Shown here piece after piece: positions 34,543 through 45,535 of a stretch of DNA of 64,000 nt; positions within the stretch are counted from its first letter, which is position 1, and every line of letters begins with the position of its first letter. Made by a program: the position numbers and the translations under genes. The notes beneath the pieces were generated by a model. It was not told the DNA's origin. It saw nothing but the letters and a program-made list of their open reading frames with translations, and searched no databases. Source of the stretch: Candidatus Goldiibacteriota bacterium HGW-Goldbacteria-1 (lineage in GTDB: Bacteria; Oederibacteriota; PGYV01); the NCBI GenBank assembly GCA_002839855.1, contig PGYV01000001.1, positions 146,438 through 210,437 on the forward strand. The letters are read 5' to 3'.

Positions 34543-36681
34543 TTATTTTATTTTGGGAATGTAAAATTTAAATTCGCTGCCTTTTCCTTCTTCGCTTATC
34601 ACTTCAATATCCCCGTTATGCAGTTCCAGTATATATTTGACTATCGGAAGCCCTATCCCTGTTCCGCCTATCTTCTTTATTTTTTCATTTTCAACCCTGT
34701 AAAATTTCTCAAAGATCTTATCCAGGTCTCCCTTTGCCACCCCAAGCCCCTCGTCCCTTACGCTTACATACATTTTGTCTTCGGTTTCCGTCATTGTAAT
34801 GTAAATGTTCCCGCCGTCAGGCGAGTACTTTATGGCATTTGACAGAAGGTTGGACATAACCTGTATCATTTTGTTTCTATCAGCCTTTATTTTCTCACTT
34901 TTATCAGGCATTGTCAAAATAATTTTGTGTTTCACGCTTGCGCTGCGGAAAGTTTCGTGTACGCCGGACAAAAACGCTTTAAAATCAAATTCTTCTATGG
35001 ACAGGCTTAACCCTTTTCCTGATTCTATTCTGGACAGGTCTAAAAGGTCGCCGATAAGCGAACCCAGCCTCTGTGTTTCCTTGTTTATTATATCAGCGTA
35101 TTTTTTTACCTTTTCTTCGCTGACATTCCTTACCAGCATAAGTTCGCTGTAAGCCTGAATGGGGGTCAACGGAGTCCTTAATTCATGCGAAACCATATTT
35201 AAGAACTCTGACTTCATTTTATCAAGTTCCTTTATCTCTGTAATATCCCTTAACACCGCCACACCGCCGGCGTATTCGCCCCTGTCATCAAGTATAGGCG
35301 CGGAGACAGCTGCAAAAATGTGTTCCTTATTTCCCCTTTTTATTTTAACTTCATTTTTTGTGGTGGATTTAAGCGCGGCCACCACCTTGTAATTATCAAC
35401 AATTGACCTGTCCTTAATTACATCAGCCACGGGCTTCCCATATGAACTTGCCGCGGTAATTCCAAAAATATCCTCTGCCACCCTGTTTAACATAACTATT
35501 TTGCCGTCCCTGTCGGCAGCCACAACAGCGTCATCCATGGATTTTATCATTGATTCCACGCGCATTTTTTCAAAGCCAAGTTTATCCATAGCGTCTTTTA
35601 ATTCCTTGTTTAACATTTCCGCGCGTTCTTCAAGGTGTTCATACAGATTGGTATTTTCTATGGCAATGGCAGCCTGCGAGGCAAGGGCTTCCAGAAATTT
35701 TATTTCAGACTTGTTAAAAGTACCGCCCCCTATCCTGTTTAATACCTGAACCACGCCTATTATCTGATTGCGCACCTTTAAAGGCACGCAAATTACCGAC
35801 TTTGTTATAAACCTGGTTTTTTCATCCACCCTTTTTGCAAAACGCGGGTCCTGCGACGCGTCCGGAACAAGCAGTGATTCTCCCGTGTAAGCAACCCATC
35901 CCGCAATGCCTTCGCCCATTTTCAGCCTTATCTTTTTTACCTCTTCTTCCTTTGGCCCTGTTGCAATCTCAAAATACAGTTCATTGCTGCTGCTGTCTAT
36001 AAGAAAGACAGAAGAAGCCTCTGCCTGCATTACTTTTTCCGCTGACTGCATGATAATCCTTAAAAGCTGCGCCAGATTTCTTGTGGAATTTATAATCACG
36101 CTGGCTTCCATAAGGGCGGCCATCTTTGCTATTTCTTCTTCCTTTGCCTTGTTGGCGCTCTGGGTGATGTGTTCCTGTACAGACAGTTCCACGACTATAT
36201 TAAAAAGATCCACAATAAGGTCAGAAAGTTTGGATATTTTTTCTTCCGGTATCACTTCAATGGCTTCATATGTTTTCAGAAGTTCTTCATATTTTAAACC
36301 CGTGGTATCGCTTATCCCTTTAAGAATTTCCTGCGGCTTTTCGCTTTTGCCGGTTACACCGACAATAATATTAAATTTTTTTCCGTAAAAATATGTGGAA
36401 GAAAAAAGATAAGTAAGGCCGGCATATACCTTTACCTCTTTTTCGGCATCTTTTAATTCTTCGGGTTTTATTTCCAGCACCCGGCGCCCTTTTTCAGAAG
36501 AGTGTAAATACCGGAAGAATTCAGAAAAATTGGTTTCTTCGGTTATAATAGAGCCATCTTCGCTTATCACCCTTACCGCAATGCCAAGCACGCTGGAAAG
36601 TTTGTACTGAATACCTTCCCATACCCTAAGGTTAAAAACCTTGGCTGTATCAAGCTGTGCCGTTTTGCCGCTTTCTTCCAT
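34543..36681 (-). CDS. Cytoplasmic hybrid-sensor histidine kinase with GAF and PAS domains
   Basis: 712 residues, no membrane segment. Order: an N-terminal ligand-binding-like region about 15-165 with the shape of PocR-type sensory domains (LRVWEGIQYKLSSVLGIAVR), a short coil, GAF about 190-345 (SSVFLIDSSSNELYFEIATG, FITKSVICVPLKV), coiled coil, PAS about 375-485 (DDAVVAADRDGKIVMLNRVA), HisKA about 490-555 with phospho-acceptor H499 in NMVSHELRTPLTPIQAY, and HATPase about 600-710 (VMSNLLSNAIKYSPDGG, VRDEGLGV, GGTGIGLPIVKYI). It senses a soluble signal and passes phosphate to the response regulator encoded next. The signal is unknown. Confidence 0.93.
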   Translation of the reverse strand: MEESGKTAQLDTAKVFNLRVWEGIQYKLSSVLGIAVRVISEDGSIITEETNFSEFFRYLHSSEKGRRVLEIKPEELKDAEKEVKVYAGLTYLFSSTYFYGKKFNIIVGVTGKSEKPQEILKGISDTTGLKYEELLKTYEAIEVIPEEKISKLSDLIVDLFNIVVELSVQEHITQSANKAKEEEIAKMAALMEASVIINSTRNLAQLLRIIMQSAEKVMQAEASSVFLIDSSSNELYFEIATGPKEEEVKKIRLKMGEGIAGWVAYTGESLLVPDASQDPRFAKRVDEKTRFITKSVICVPLKVRNQIIGVVQVLNRIGGGTFNKSEIKFLEALASQAAIAIENTNLYEHLEERAEMLNKELKDAMDKLGFEKMRVESMIKSMDDAVVAADRDGKIVMLNRVAEDIFGITAASSYGKPVADVIKDRSIVDNYKVVAALKSTTKNEVKIKRGNKEHIFAAVSAPILDDRGEYAGGVAVLRDITEIKELDKMKSEFLNMVSHELRTPLTPIQAYSELMLVRNVSEEKVKKYADIINKETQRLGSLIGDLLDLSRIESGKGLSLSIEEFDFKAFLSGVHETFRSASVKHKIILTMPDKSEKIKADRNKMIQVMSNLLSNAIKYSPDGGNIYITMTETEDKMYVSVRDEGLGVAKGDLDKIFEKFYRVENEKIKKIGGTGIGLPIVKYILELHNGDIEVISEEGKGSEFKFYIPKIK

Positions 36682-36865
36682 TCCCCGTTTTCCCTTTCGT
36701 ATTAATGCATTTTTTAAGGCTGCGGCCCGTTATTTACGGGCATATTCTCATTCTACACTTACGCCCGTCAAACTTCAACATATTAAAGGCTGCAAAGGAT
36801 AAACGCCCTTTTATACCGGAAAGCATACCGTTTGGGCCAAATATACCCTGCATATTATTGCCTTA

Positions 36866-37675
36866 TTATTCTGATAATCTCACTATCATTCCGGTTTTTT
36901 TCGCCTTCATCAGCGCGGTTTCTATCATAAAAAAAAGAAAAATAATGTATAAAAGCGACAGGCCGTACCCTTTAAGAAGGGGATGGGCAAAGTTAAGCGC
37001 AAAGCCGTAGCCTGTCCTGAAATATTCCAGAAAATAAGTCAGCGGAATAAGTTTGGCGATAAGTACGATACCGGAAGGCAGCATTGTCACCGGATAATAG
37101 ATGCCGCAGACAAGCATCATAAGCACGGAAATCATCCACGCCACCACATCTATTCTGGATCCAAAAATCATAAGGAAATATATGACAGTCATTCCCACTA
37201 TAAGGCCGCTTAACATCACCCCGCCAAAAGCAAAAATAAAAGTGGCGGGCGGCGGCAGATAAAACTTAAACCACCAGAAGGAAAGCAGGCTTAAAAAAAT
37301 AAAAGCAACAGTTCCCTTTACCATTGAGAAAAGCCACGGCCCTATTACATATTCAAAAGAAGACACGGGCGACATAAGCGTCTGTTTTAAGCTTTTGGAC
37401 CACACGTCATATAAAAAGCCGAATGCCACATCAAGCTGCACAACCTGAAGCACGCCTGCCATTATCGCCCCGGTTAAAAGAAACGCAAGCATCTGTTTAT
37501 CCACTTTAAGAAAAGACCCCATCATGCCTATGCTTACAATACCTATAACCGGCCAGAAAAGCACTTCCAGCACGGCGGATATGTTTCTGATGGAAAATAC
37601 ATAGTTACGGTATGCCAGCGCGAATATCCTTCCAAACATCGCGCGGATTCTGTTATTCTTCTGATGCAAGCTCAA
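36866..37675 (-). CDS. ABC-2 type transporter permease
   Basis: 269 residues from a TTG start at 37673-37675, chosen because GGAGG lies six bases upstream; an internal ATG twelve codons on has no ribosome site. Six membrane helices in the ABC-2 arrangement (VLFWPVIGIVSIGMMGSFLK, MKGYGL region near the end, and LMLVCGIYYPVTMLPSG). The motif LVCGIYYPVTMLP is typical of ABC-2 permeases (NodJ/DrrB-like). It overlaps the ATPase gene by 23 bases. Cargo (drug, glycan or lipid) unknown. Confidence 0.92.
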   Translation of the reverse strand: MSLHQKNNRIRAMFGRIFALAYRNYVFSIRNISAVLEVLFWPVIGIVSIGMMGSFLKVDKQMLAFLLTGAIMAGVLQVVQLDVAFGFLYDVWSKSLKQTLMSPVSSFEYVIGPWLFSMVKGTVAFIFLSLLSFWWFKFYLPPPATFIFAFGGVMLSGLIVGMTVIYFLMIFGSRIDVVAWMISVLMMLVCGIYYPVTMLPSGIVLIAKLIPLTYFLEYFRTGYGFALNFAHPLLKGYGLSLLYIIFLFFMIETALMKAKKTGMIVRLSE

Positions 37676-38411
37676 TGAAAGCCTCCTCCATATCTCTGGC
37701 GTTTACCAGCGTCTGCAGCTCTTCTTTTGTTCCAAGCGCGCTTATTGCCCCGCCTTTTATAAAAGCTATTCTTCCGCACAGTTCTTCCGCTTCTTTCATA
37801 TAATGAGTGGTTAAAAGTATCGTGATACCCCGCTTTTTATTTATATCCTTTACCATGGCGCGTATCCTTGCGGAAATATCAGGATCCATACCGGTTGTCG
37901 GTTCATCAAGCAGAAGCAGTTCCGGGTCATTTATCAGCGATTTTGCCAGCGCCAGTTTCTGCTTATTACCCGTTGATAATTCATCAAAACGTTTGTCCCT
38001 GTATTTTTCCAGCGATACAAATTCCATCAGCTCATCAGTTTTATCAGCAAGCGCTTTGCCTTTCATACCATAAAGTTTACCGTAAAAAATAATGTTTTCC
38101 CTTACTGTCAGCGACCATGGAAAGTTGGCATTGCCGGAGCTCATATTCATTCTCATTTTAAGCCTTTCAGGAAAACCATGTTCAATGTTTTCATCAAGAA
38201 TAGAAAGGGTGCCGCAGTCGCGTGCCAGTATTCCCATAATTATATTAAGAAATGTGGTTTTACCGGCGCCGTTAGGCCCAAGAATTCCAAAAAGTTCGCC
38301 TTTATGCACTTCTAAATCAATACCTAACAGGGCTTTTGTTTCCCTTTTTTTAAAAATACCGGCCCTATATGTCTTGCATATACCCTGTGCCTTTACCGCT
38401 ATTTCATCCAT
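37653..38411 (-). CDS. ABC transporter ATP-binding protein
   Basis: 252 residues from the ATG at 38409-38411, eight bases after GGAG. All nucleotide-binding motifs are present: Walker A GILGPNGAGKTTF, signature FDELSTGNKQKLALAKSL (STGNK rather than the usual SGGQ), Walker B ELLLLDEPTTGMDP, and switch LLTTHYMKEAEEL. DrrA/CcmA-like exporter ATPase. It pairs with the overlapping ABC-2 permease to form an exporter in the inner membrane. Confidence 0.95.
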   Translation of the reverse strand: MDEIAVKAQGICKTYRAGIFKKRETKALLGIDLEVHKGELFGILGPNGAGKTTFLNIIMGILARDCGTLSILDENIEHGFPERLKMRMNMSSGNANFPWSLTVRENIIFYGKLYGMKGKALADKTDELMEFVSLEKYRDKRFDELSTGNKQKLALAKSLINDPELLLLDEPTTGMDPDISARIRAMVKDINKKRGITILLTTHYMKEAEELCGRIAFIKGGAISALGTKEELQTLVNARDMEEAFIELASEE

Positions 38412-38503
38412 CAAACCATCTCCATTAAATAATTAATTCCGGATATTACATTTTTAAATAAACTGCAGCCATAAAGATTAAATGACATATCGCCGGACTT
38501 TTT

Positions 38504-39415
38504 TTACTTCAGCGATACCATATGTTTTTCCACCATATGGTGGGGATAATAGGACAATTTAGCTTTTCTTAAACCTTCAACACCCACATCCTGCTCTCTG
38601 TTTATAAACACAAATTCGCCCGGCATTTCATTCACAAATACATTATTTATCACCTGATAAATGCCTTTATAGCTGGCATTGGCTTTTTCAATGTGCACCA
38701 GTACCGTATTTTCATTAAGCCTGCTGGCAACGGTAATCCCCTGTATGGCCCCGTCTATCCTTAACGCACCGCCAATACAGGAAAGGCTGTTAAAATTTTT
38801 AAGCACTTCCATTACACCGGTGCTTTCTTCATTTAAAGACAAATCATCCGGGCAGTTTCTTACTTTACACCAGTGCTCCTGAAAAACAATACACTCTTCT
38901 ATATTCGCGCTGCTTATCTTTTCAAAACTAAAAGAATTTGCCTCTTTGAATTTCTTTATCAGGTTCCTTTTGCCGTCATACTTTCTGCCTTCAAGCCGCG
39001 CAAGGTCTTCCCTTAAATACACGTAATCAAACTGATCCCTTAACGGCTCCCTGATAAATTCAGGTGAATCCACGCCAAACTTTTCAAATTCTTCCGGTAC
39101 AAGGGCGTATAAACCGCATTTAATCCCTTTGTCCCTGAAATAACCAAGCGCTTTTTTAATCGCCGATGGCACGCCTTCATTACCCAGGGGCAGGTGCATA
39201 AAGTGCATATCCGGCGCTTTTCCTGAAATTATCAGGCAGTTATCCAGCATTGAAAGGGTTAATGCCCTGCTGTCCTTCCACATGAAAATTTCCGTAAAAT
39301 TATGCTCTGACACCACGGGCTGCCTTTTTTCAAGGGCTTTTTCAACAATTTCCCTGTGTTCAAGCGCTAAAGGGACAGAATCAGGAAAAACCGGTATTGT
39401 ACTGTTTGAAATCAT
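38504..39415 (-). CDS. DUF2156 protein (phosphatidylglycerol lysyltransferase-like GNAT)
   Basis: 303 residues of the DUF2156 class, double-GNAT fold related to the C-terminal domain of MprF-type aminoacyl-phosphatidylglycerol synthases. Family features: [15 protein letters not shown] near the start (conserved E-x-x-F-x-x-x-x-x-W), [20 protein letters not shown] (K-x-x-x-K-R-N), and late [20 protein letters not shown] and [17 protein letters not shown]. It may aminoacylate a lipid or peptide, unproven. Divergent from aroQ; no obvious ribosome site close to the ATG. Confidence 0.9.
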   Translation of the reverse strand: MISNSTIPVFPDSVPLALEHREIVEKALEKRQPVVSEHNFTEIFMWKDSRALTLSMLDNCLIISGKAPDMHFMHLPLGNEGVPSAIKKALGYFRDKGIKCGLYALVPEEFEKFGVDSPEFIREPLRDQFDYVYLREDLARLEGRKYDGKRNLIKKFKEANSFSFEKISSANIEECIVFQEHWCKVRNCPDDLSLNEESTGVMEVLKNFNSLSCIGGALRIDGAIQGITVASRLNENTVLVHIEKANASYKGIYQVINNVFVNEMPGEFVFINREQDVGVEGLRKAKLSYYPHHMVEKHMVSLK

Positions 39416-39462
39416 TTTTTATTTTCGCCTTTCCTTATTATATGCATTAAAGACAAACAATT

Positions 39463-39506
39463 ATATCAAATTTTGATATTGAATTCACGGAAACTTTTGA
39501 TATACT
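39463..39506 (+). promoter_or_regulatory. aroQ operon promoter with ATATCAAA operator-like repeats
   Basis: -35 TTGAAT (39479-39484), 16 bases, -10 TATACT (39501-39506). A 17-bp inverted repeat, ATATCAAA-T-TTTGATAT (39463-39479), ends at the -35, and a third half-site TTTGATAT (39496-39503) overlaps the -10. Confidence 0.6.
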
Positions 39507-39565
39507 GTAAAAAATCCCGTATATGTGTTTTATTGATAAAACGGCGGGTAAAAAAGGGAGCATTA

Positions 39566-40000
39566 ATGAAAAAAATTCTTGTTATACACGGGCCAAACCT
39601 TAACCTGCTGGGACAGAGGGAGCCTGATGTTTACGGAAACGTAAAACTGTCTGACATAAATGACAAACTGACTCAGATGGCATCAACCGCAGGTATAGAA
39701 CTTAAAATAGTCCAAAGCAATCACGAAGGAGAGCTGGTTGATGCCATTCATCAGGCAATTAACTGGGCGCAGTGCATAATAATAAACCCTGCCGCCTACA
39801 CCCACACATCCGTTGCCATAAGGGATGCCTTATCCGCGGTGGCAATACCTACAATTGAAGTACACCTTTCAAACATCTACAAAAGAGAGGACTTCAGGCA
39901 AAAATCTTTTGTGGCACAGGTGGCAGAAGGCCAGATTTCCGGTTTCGGCGCTGAAAGCTATTACCTTGCCCTTGAAGCGGCCTCTAAACTGATACAATGA
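39566..40000 (+). CDS. aroQ: 3-dehydroquinate dehydratase, type II
   Basis: 144 residues from the ATG at 39566, with GGGAG six bases upstream; the frame is open 31 codons further but unsupported. It dehydrates 3-dehydroquinate in the shikimate pathway. Active-site elements are all visible: [17 protein letters not shown] (Arg and catalytic Tyr), [28 protein letters not shown] (catalytic Asn/His) and [14 protein letters not shown]. It overlaps the next gene by four bases, an odd pairing of amino-acid synthesis with a glycan-polymerase-like protein. Confidence 0.96.
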   Translation: MKKILVIHGPNLNLLGQREPDVYGNVKLSDINDKLTQMASTAGIELKIVQSNHEGELVDAIHQAINWAQCIIINPAAYTHTSVAIRDALSAVAIPTIEVHLSNIYKREDFRQKSFVAQVAEGQISGFGAESYYLALEAASKLIQ

Positions 40001-43000
40001 ACGAAAGGATAATTCGCTATACCGATACGGCAATTCTTTCATTAATAACGGCAGTGCTTGTTTTATCCGTTATATTTCCTTCGTACCTTTTTCCTGAAGC
40101 CGCAATTTTTTACAAAACAGGGCTGATATTGTGCTCCTTTATGTACATAATGGCTTCAAAATTTTTCAGGATATCCCAGGAAACGCTTGAAACGCCTGTA
40201 GACGGGCCGCTGTTTTTACTTTTTGCCTGGGTATGGATATCAGTTCCGCTGTCCGGCAACCACGCCATGTCATTGAACACAGCTGTTTCTTTCTGCGTTT
40301 TTCTTCTGTTTTATTATCTTATGTATGTTTATTCCCGCAGATACTTTAAATATATAGCTTTCTTTTTAATTGCCATAGCTGTAATCGCCTGTTTTAAAGG
40401 GCTGCACCAGTATTTTTTCAGTTTCACCGAGGACCTAAAAAACCTGTCTGCTGCAACCCCGGGATTTTCGGACATAAAAGCCAGGCTTGAAAGCAGAAGA
40501 ATTTTTTCATTTTTCATATATCCTAATACCTTTGCCGGATATTTAATACTTCTTATCCCCCCCGTCTTTGGTTTTATTCGGACAGAAAAAAAGTACCGTT
40601 TTGTATTGACCGGTGTTGTTGTGCTTATGCTTGGCTGCCTTGTGCTGACAAAATCGGCAGGCGCTTTTGCATCGCTTTTTGTTGCCGTGCTTTTATCTTT
40701 CCTTTTCAGGGACGTCCACCTTAAAAAATACAGGATGCTAATGGGTGCTTTTCTTGGGCTGTGCGCCGTCGCGCTTGCTTTTACCGTTTATATACGCGGG
40801 ATGGAAAGCCTTTCTTCAAGCCTTTCAGGAAAAATAGATAGTTTCTTTTACATGCTTACGCTCATCAAAAACAGCCTTATTACCGGCTACGGCCCCGGGC
40901 TGTTTGAAACCGTCTATAATAATTTAAGGCCGGAAAATGTTTCTTACCTTAAATTTGCGCATAACGCCCCGATGCAGGCAATGATAGAAATAGGCCTTAT
41001 AGGGCTTATTCTTTTTGCCTACTTAATTTTTCGGGGATACCGTTCAATAATTAAAAACTTTTATTTTCTGCGCACTCCAAAAACCAAGACTCATGTACTT
41101 GCGTTTCTTACAGGCATCACCGCTTCGCTTTTACATAACCTTTCAGACTTTGACATTTACAACCTTGAAATCACTTTACTTTTTACCGCGTTAAGCGCCG
41201 CTTTGATGAGCCAGATTAAGATCGGCCACCTTGAACTGCGTAAATTCAAACTGTCTTACCTGCTTGGCATTAATCCGGGGCTGCGGCGCGACATTATATT
41301 TGCTTTCATTATCACCATACTTATTCTAAGCGCCGTGACCGGCCTTAAACATCCTTATGCTTATTCCGCCGCCGGAATCCTTGTGGCGGGAGGTTTTGGT
41401 TTATGGGCAATAAGTAAAGAGGATTTTAAAATTACAGGCCTGGAAATTCCGGCGGGTGTACTTATAATACTCTCTATTTTTTCAATACTTTATACTCCGG
41501 ACATAAATTCAGGCATAAATTCCCTTAAGATAATACTCTCCGCAGTCACTATTTTTTATCTCTGCTCGCAATTTTTGCGCAGGTCAGATTACAGGATAGT
41601 AATTGCCAATATTCTGGTCTGGGCGGGGCTTGCCCTGTCAGCGGCAGCGTGGGGGCAGGTAATATACTCGGTTATATCAGGCAGGCATACAACAATGAAC
41701 GGTTTTTTCCCCAACCAGAACCTTCTGGCAGGATACCTTGTAATATCTTTTTCACTGCTGTTAAGCAGGGTGCTGCTGGAGAAAAAAATAGACTACCTGC
41801 CGTTTAAAATAGCAGGGCTTGCCTATATTGCAATTACCATATCAGCGCTGCGTTCAAGGGGGGGCATGCTCTCTTTGCTTTTTGTCTTTTTTATTTCATG
41901 CCTCTATTATTACTTCAGCCGGGAAAACGTCAAAGACACACCGGCAAGGGTTGCTTTTAAATCAAAATTTATAAGCATTGCGGCGGTGATTTTAATTGCA
42001 GCGTCTTTTACCGGCATTTCACCTTCCGGAAGCAAGATAATTTCTGTTAAGGAAGACCCTTTTTATTTCAACAGGCTGTCCATTTTTAAATCCTCGCTTA
42101 AAATGGCAGCGGATAAACCGCTTCTGGGCCATGGCATAGGCAGTTTTGCCGCCATTTTCCCCGCGTACAATTTCCCGATAGACGCGCCTGCGCGCTATCA
42201 GATGCAGGCAGATTATGCCCACAACGAATATCTTCAGGCCGCCGCAGAACTTGGACTTTTGGGCCTGGCAGCCCTGTTAACGCTTTTATTTTTCATCTTC
42301 AAAAACATCCCAAAAAACCGCGAACACAAAAAAAACTGGGCGGCTGAAACAGGCGCCTATTTTGCCCTTACAGGCATAGCGCTTCATTCAATGGTGGATT
42401 TCAACCTTCACCTGCCCGGTATCTTTTTTACCGCGGCTGCACTGGCCTCCATTGCGGTGCCGGAAAAAGGCTCCATAAGCACCCTGTCAAAAGAAGCGCT
42501 TGTTTTTACCAAAGTTCATTATTTTCCGGCGCTTATTCTTACAGCTATAATATTCAGCATGGCTATACGGCCTGCCGTAGCCTATTACGCAAAAGATAAA
42601 TGGCAAAAAACGGCGGGTATTTCGCTTCTTAATATGGCACTGCTTACAGAACCTTTCAACGCCAATATACTTTATGAAAAAGGGCTGTATGCAGAAAAAA
42701 CCGGAAATTTTAACGAAGCCCTTGCATGTTTTGAAAAAGTCTCAATTTATTCAAAGTATCACACCCTGTCTCTGCTGCATGCCGCCCGCGTGGGCAGCCT
42801 GCTTAACAAACCGCTTCTTACCGCTGAATATTACGAACTTGCCATAACAGCAAATCCTTACAGGGTTTTTACCCTACTGGAATACTCCAATTATCTGATA
42901 AGTAAAAATAATGATTTTGCCCGCGCTGAAGCATTATTGAGCAAGGCAGTGGAATATGAGCCAAATTACGCGTCTGCAAGGCACAACCTGGCGCTTATTT

Positions 43001-43269
43001 ACAGGTCAAAAGGCGATGCCGAAAGCGCCCTGAAAGAACTAAATCAGGTTGAATTTATTCTGACCAGCGTTATCCCCAGAACCGACTACGAGACAGAGCT
43101 TCTTAATTTCCCTGACATACACATACTTTATTTTAACAAAGCCTTAATATTAAACCAGCTTGGCAAGAAAGACGAAGCGTGCGAGTATCTTAAAGACGCG
43201 GCGCACCTGAAAAAAACACCGGAATTTTTAAAAAAATTCCCCGAAATATGCGGTGAACGGGCAAAATGA
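39997..43269 (+). CDS. Tandem O-antigen ligase/polymerase-like membrane protein with C-terminal TPRs
   Basis: 1090 residues. Two O-antigen ligase (Wzy_C/WaaL-type) units in a row. Unit 1 (about 1-405) has [14 protein letters not shown] (about 176), [20 protein letters not shown] and [20 protein letters not shown]. Unit 2 (about 410-830) has [16 protein letters not shown] (about 568), [15 protein letters not shown] and [20 protein letters not shown]. Both keep the large periplasmic loop with H-N-x-x-x-Q. Residues about 880-1085 are TPR repeats ([40 protein letters not shown]). The usual protein has one unit, so this is an internal duplication or fusion. It should act on lipid-linked glycans in the inner membrane. 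ATGA overlaps with both neighbours. Confidence 0.88.
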   Translation: MNERIIRYTDTAILSLITAVLVLSVIFPSYLFPEAAIFYKTGLILCSFMYIMASKFFRISQETLETPVDGPLFLLFAWVWISVPLSGNHAMSLNTAVSFCVFLLFYYLMYVYSRRYFKYIAFFLIAIAVIACFKGLHQYFFSFTEDLKNLSAATPGFSDIKARLESRRIFSFFIYPNTFAGYLILLIPPVFGFIRTEKKYRFVLTGVVVLMLGCLVLTKSAGAFASLFVAVLLSFLFRDVHLKKYRMLMGAFLGLCAVALAFTVYIRGMESLSSSLSGKIDSFFYMLTLIKNSLITGYGPGLFETVYNNLRPENVSYLKFAHNAPMQAMIEIGLIGLILFAYLIFRGYRSIIKNFYFLRTPKTKTHVLAFLTGITASLLHNLSDFDIYNLEITLLFTALSAALMSQIKIGHLELRKFKLSYLLGINPGLRRDIIFAFIITILILSAVTGLKHPYAYSAAGILVAGGFGLWAISKEDFKITGLEIPAGVLIILSIFSILYTPDINSGINSLKIILSAVTIFYLCSQFLRRSDYRIVIANILVWAGLALSAAAWGQVIYSVISGRHTTMNGFFPNQNLLAGYLVISFSLLLSRVLLEKKIDYLPFKIAGLAYIAITISALRSRGGMLSLLFVFFISCLYYYFSRENVKDTPARVAFKSKFISIAAVILIAASFTGISPSGSKIISVKEDPFYFNRLSIFKSSLKMAADKPLLGHGIGSFAAIFPAYNFPIDAPARYQMQADYAHNEYLQAAAELGLLGLAALLTLLFFIFKNIPKNREHKKNWAAETGAYFALTGIALHSMVDFNLHLPGIFFTAAALASIAVPEKGSISTLSKEALVFTKVHYFPALILTAIIFSMAIRPAVAYYAKDKWQKTAGISLLNMALLTEPFNANILYEKGLYAEKTGNFNEALACFEKVSIYSKYHTLSLLHAARVGSLLNKPLLTAEYYELAITANPYRVFTLLEYSNYLISKNNDFARAEALLSKAVEYEPNYASARHNLALIYRSKGDAESALKELNQVEFILTSVIPRTDYETELLNFPDIHILYFNKALILNQLGKKDEACEYLKDAAHLKKTPEFLKKFPEICGERAK

Positions 43270-45479
43270 AAAAAAATTTCACATACCCGGACACATTATT
43301 GCCTTTTATAATGATAGCAGGCGCGGTAACTTTATATTTTTCCGGTATCCTGTTTACTGACAGGACATTTTTTATCGGCGACCTTTATACCCAGTTTTAT
43401 CCGTGGAAAGATTTTGCAAGAAATTCACTGCAGTCCGGCACAGTGCCATTCTGGAACCCCTATGTTTTTTCAGGCGTACCTTTTATCGCGGACGTACAAA
43501 AAGGGATAATGTATCCGCCGGGAATCGTATTTCTGCTTTTTGATTTTCCTATTGCCTTAAAGATTTATCTTGTGGTGCACTTTATCATTGCCGGTTTTTC
43601 CGCATACGTTTTGGCAAGGGCTTTAGGGTGCGATCCCGCGCCGGCTTTTGCGGCGGCTTTGATATTTATATTTAATTCTTTTTTTGCCTCTAAAATCAAC
43701 AACCTTGCAGCTCTTGGTTCAGCCTCTTTTCTACCAGCCATACTTTACACTTTTAAGGTGTTCATTGACAGAAAAAAAGCCACTTTCTTTATACTGGGCT
43801 CCGCGCTTCTGGCGCTATCTTTTCTTGCGGGGCATTACAGGACTTACATTAACAACCTGCTTTTCTGCCTGCTTTTCGGCATTTACTACATTTCTTTTTA
43901 TGGAAAAGGATTCAGAATAACAAGGCTGCTTAAGCTTTTTATTTTTCTGGCTTCCGCGCTGGTTATGTCTCTTATTATCACGATGCCGCAGTCAGGGCTT
44001 TTCTTTGAACTTCTTTTCAATTCCGCCGCGTCAGTAATCCCGGACTACGAAACCCTTGCCGTTAATTCAATGAAATTCATAAACCTGTTCACCATGTCGG
44101 CGCCGCCGCATGCAGGTTACGCTTCTTTATCAGGATGGAGCGGTTATTCAAGGGGTATAAACTTATTTTTATCCGCCACTTTTTTCTTTCTGCTTGTTAT
44201 TTCCGCGTTTAGAAAGAAAAACCACCTGTTCTATTTTTCATTTATTGTCTTTATTTTAGCGCTGCTTTTAGCCCTGGGCAAAAATACCCCGCTTCACTCT
44301 TTCATACTAAAATTTGCCCCGTTCTTTACGGAAGCCCGGTTTCCGGGCACAGCCCTTTCGCTTCTTATGCTTCCGGCCGGGTTAATCGCGGCAAACTCGC
44401 TTTCAGTTTTATCCGAACCTGACACCGGTAAAAAATCAGAAAAAGTATTCCTTAAATACCTGCTTTACTTCCTTTTACTTATCCCCGCACTTCTTGCCCT
44501 TTTTAACAGGCAGGCCTCCGCAGCTTTTGGTTTGGACAATATAAGTATGATTGAACTTACAAAAGCTTCTCTCTTTGTGCTTGCAATGTATTCTCTTAAT
44601 TTTACGCTTTATACCCTTTTCAATAAAAAACTCATCAGGCCGGCTATTTATCACGCCCTGCTGATAGCTTTAATCTTTTGTGAACTTTATACCTTTATGT
44701 CCCGAACAAACCCCGTAACAGCACAGTCCGGCATTTTCGGCCCGCAGTTCACGCCAAAAACCGCGGAATTAATCCGCACTTCTTCCTATAAATACGGGCA
44801 TATACAGCTGCCTGAAGCAGGCTCTGTTTACCGGCTTAATTATGTAACACGCTCCGAAAAAAACTTTAAACTTTCACTGCCTTCTTCTTCGGGAATGACA
44901 TACGGCCTCTTTGACGCTTTTGGACAGAACGACTTAAAACTTTTAAATTATACGCGGTTTGTAAACCGCTTAAACCGCGATGATGGATACAACAGCGACA
45001 TAATAAACCTCTTAAATCTCAAATACATAATATCGCCTGTTGAACTTGACAGTAAGAAATATGAAAAAATATTCAACAAAAATTCAATAAAGGTTTTTAA
45101 AAACGAAAAAGCTTACCCGCTGTTCTTCGTTTCACAGGATACTAAAATTCCAAAAATGCTTATTTCCCAAATCTCATGGTCCAGAAAAAACGAACATCAG
45201 TTTGGAAATTTAAAGGTTAACGTTACAAACGGGCAGGAAGGCTGGCTTATTTTCTGCAACAGCCAATACCCCGGCTGGACTGCATATGTGGATAACATGT
45301 CGGCAAAAATAGAACCGGCTTTTGGCCTTTATATGGGGCTAAAACTTCAGCCGGGAGTACATGAAATTCTTTTAAACTATACCCCTGAAAATTATACTTA
45401 TTACAAAATACTGTTTTCCCTGATTTTTATTTTCTGCCTTGTGCTTGGCGTGGTAAAACTTATATCATTAAAAAGGTAG
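43266..45479 (+). CDS. YfhO-like multispanning membrane protein
   Basis: 737 residues with about a dozen membrane helices and a soluble C-terminal domain. Recognised by FIGDLYTQFYPWKDFARN followed by GTVPFWNPYVFSGVPFIADV (the Asp and the WNP motif of YfhO/GT-C-like proteins), then ALIFIFNSFFASKINNL. The last ~200 residues hold GYNSDIINLLNLKYIISPV, NGQEGWLIFCNSQYPGWTAY and a final helix. Proteins of this family are thought to move or glycosylate surface polymers (lipoteichoic-acid glycosylation in Listeria and Bacillus). Overlaps the O-antigen-ligase gene by four bases, supporting a role in surface glycans. Confidence 0.9.
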   Translation: MKKNFTYPDTLLPFIMIAGAVTLYFSGILFTDRTFFIGDLYTQFYPWKDFARNSLQSGTVPFWNPYVFSGVPFIADVQKGIMYPPGIVFLLFDFPIALKIYLVVHFIIAGFSAYVLARALGCDPAPAFAAALIFIFNSFFASKINNLAALGSASFLPAILYTFKVFIDRKKATFFILGSALLALSFLAGHYRTYINNLLFCLLFGIYYISFYGKGFRITRLLKLFIFLASALVMSLIITMPQSGLFFELLFNSAASVIPDYETLAVNSMKFINLFTMSAPPHAGYASLSGWSGYSRGINLFLSATFFFLLVISAFRKKNHLFYFSFIVFILALLLALGKNTPLHSFILKFAPFFTEARFPGTALSLLMLPAGLIAANSLSVLSEPDTGKKSEKVFLKYLLYFLLLIPALLALFNRQASAAFGLDNISMIELTKASLFVLAMYSLNFTLYTLFNKKLIRPAIYHALLIALIFCELYTFMSRTNPVTAQSGIFGPQFTPKTAELIRTSSYKYGHIQLPEAGSVYRLNYVTRSEKNFKLSLPSSSGMTYGLFDAFGQNDLKLLNYTRFVNRLNRDDGYNSDIINLLNLKYIISPVELDSKKYEKIFNKNSIKVFKNEKAYPLFFVSQDTKIPKMLISQISWSRKNEHQFGNLKVNVTNGQEGWLIFCNSQYPGWTAYVDNMSAKIEPAFGLYMGLKLQPGVHEILLNYTPENYTYYKILFSLIFIFCLVLGVVKLISLKR

Positions 45480-45480
45480 C

Positions 45481-45535
45481 CCAAAGAGTATAGCCCATAA
45501 CGTATAAGCCATAGCCCATAAATAAACCTTAAACA
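45481..45535. repeat. Repeat family C, left arm only
   Basis: Contains ATAAGCCATAGCCCATAAAT followed by AAACCTTAAACATA, the left arm of the ~125-bp element at 47284. The right arm is absent; instead sequence of the istB remnant starts immediately, so the element was cut by the IS event or by deletion. Confidence 0.7.
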
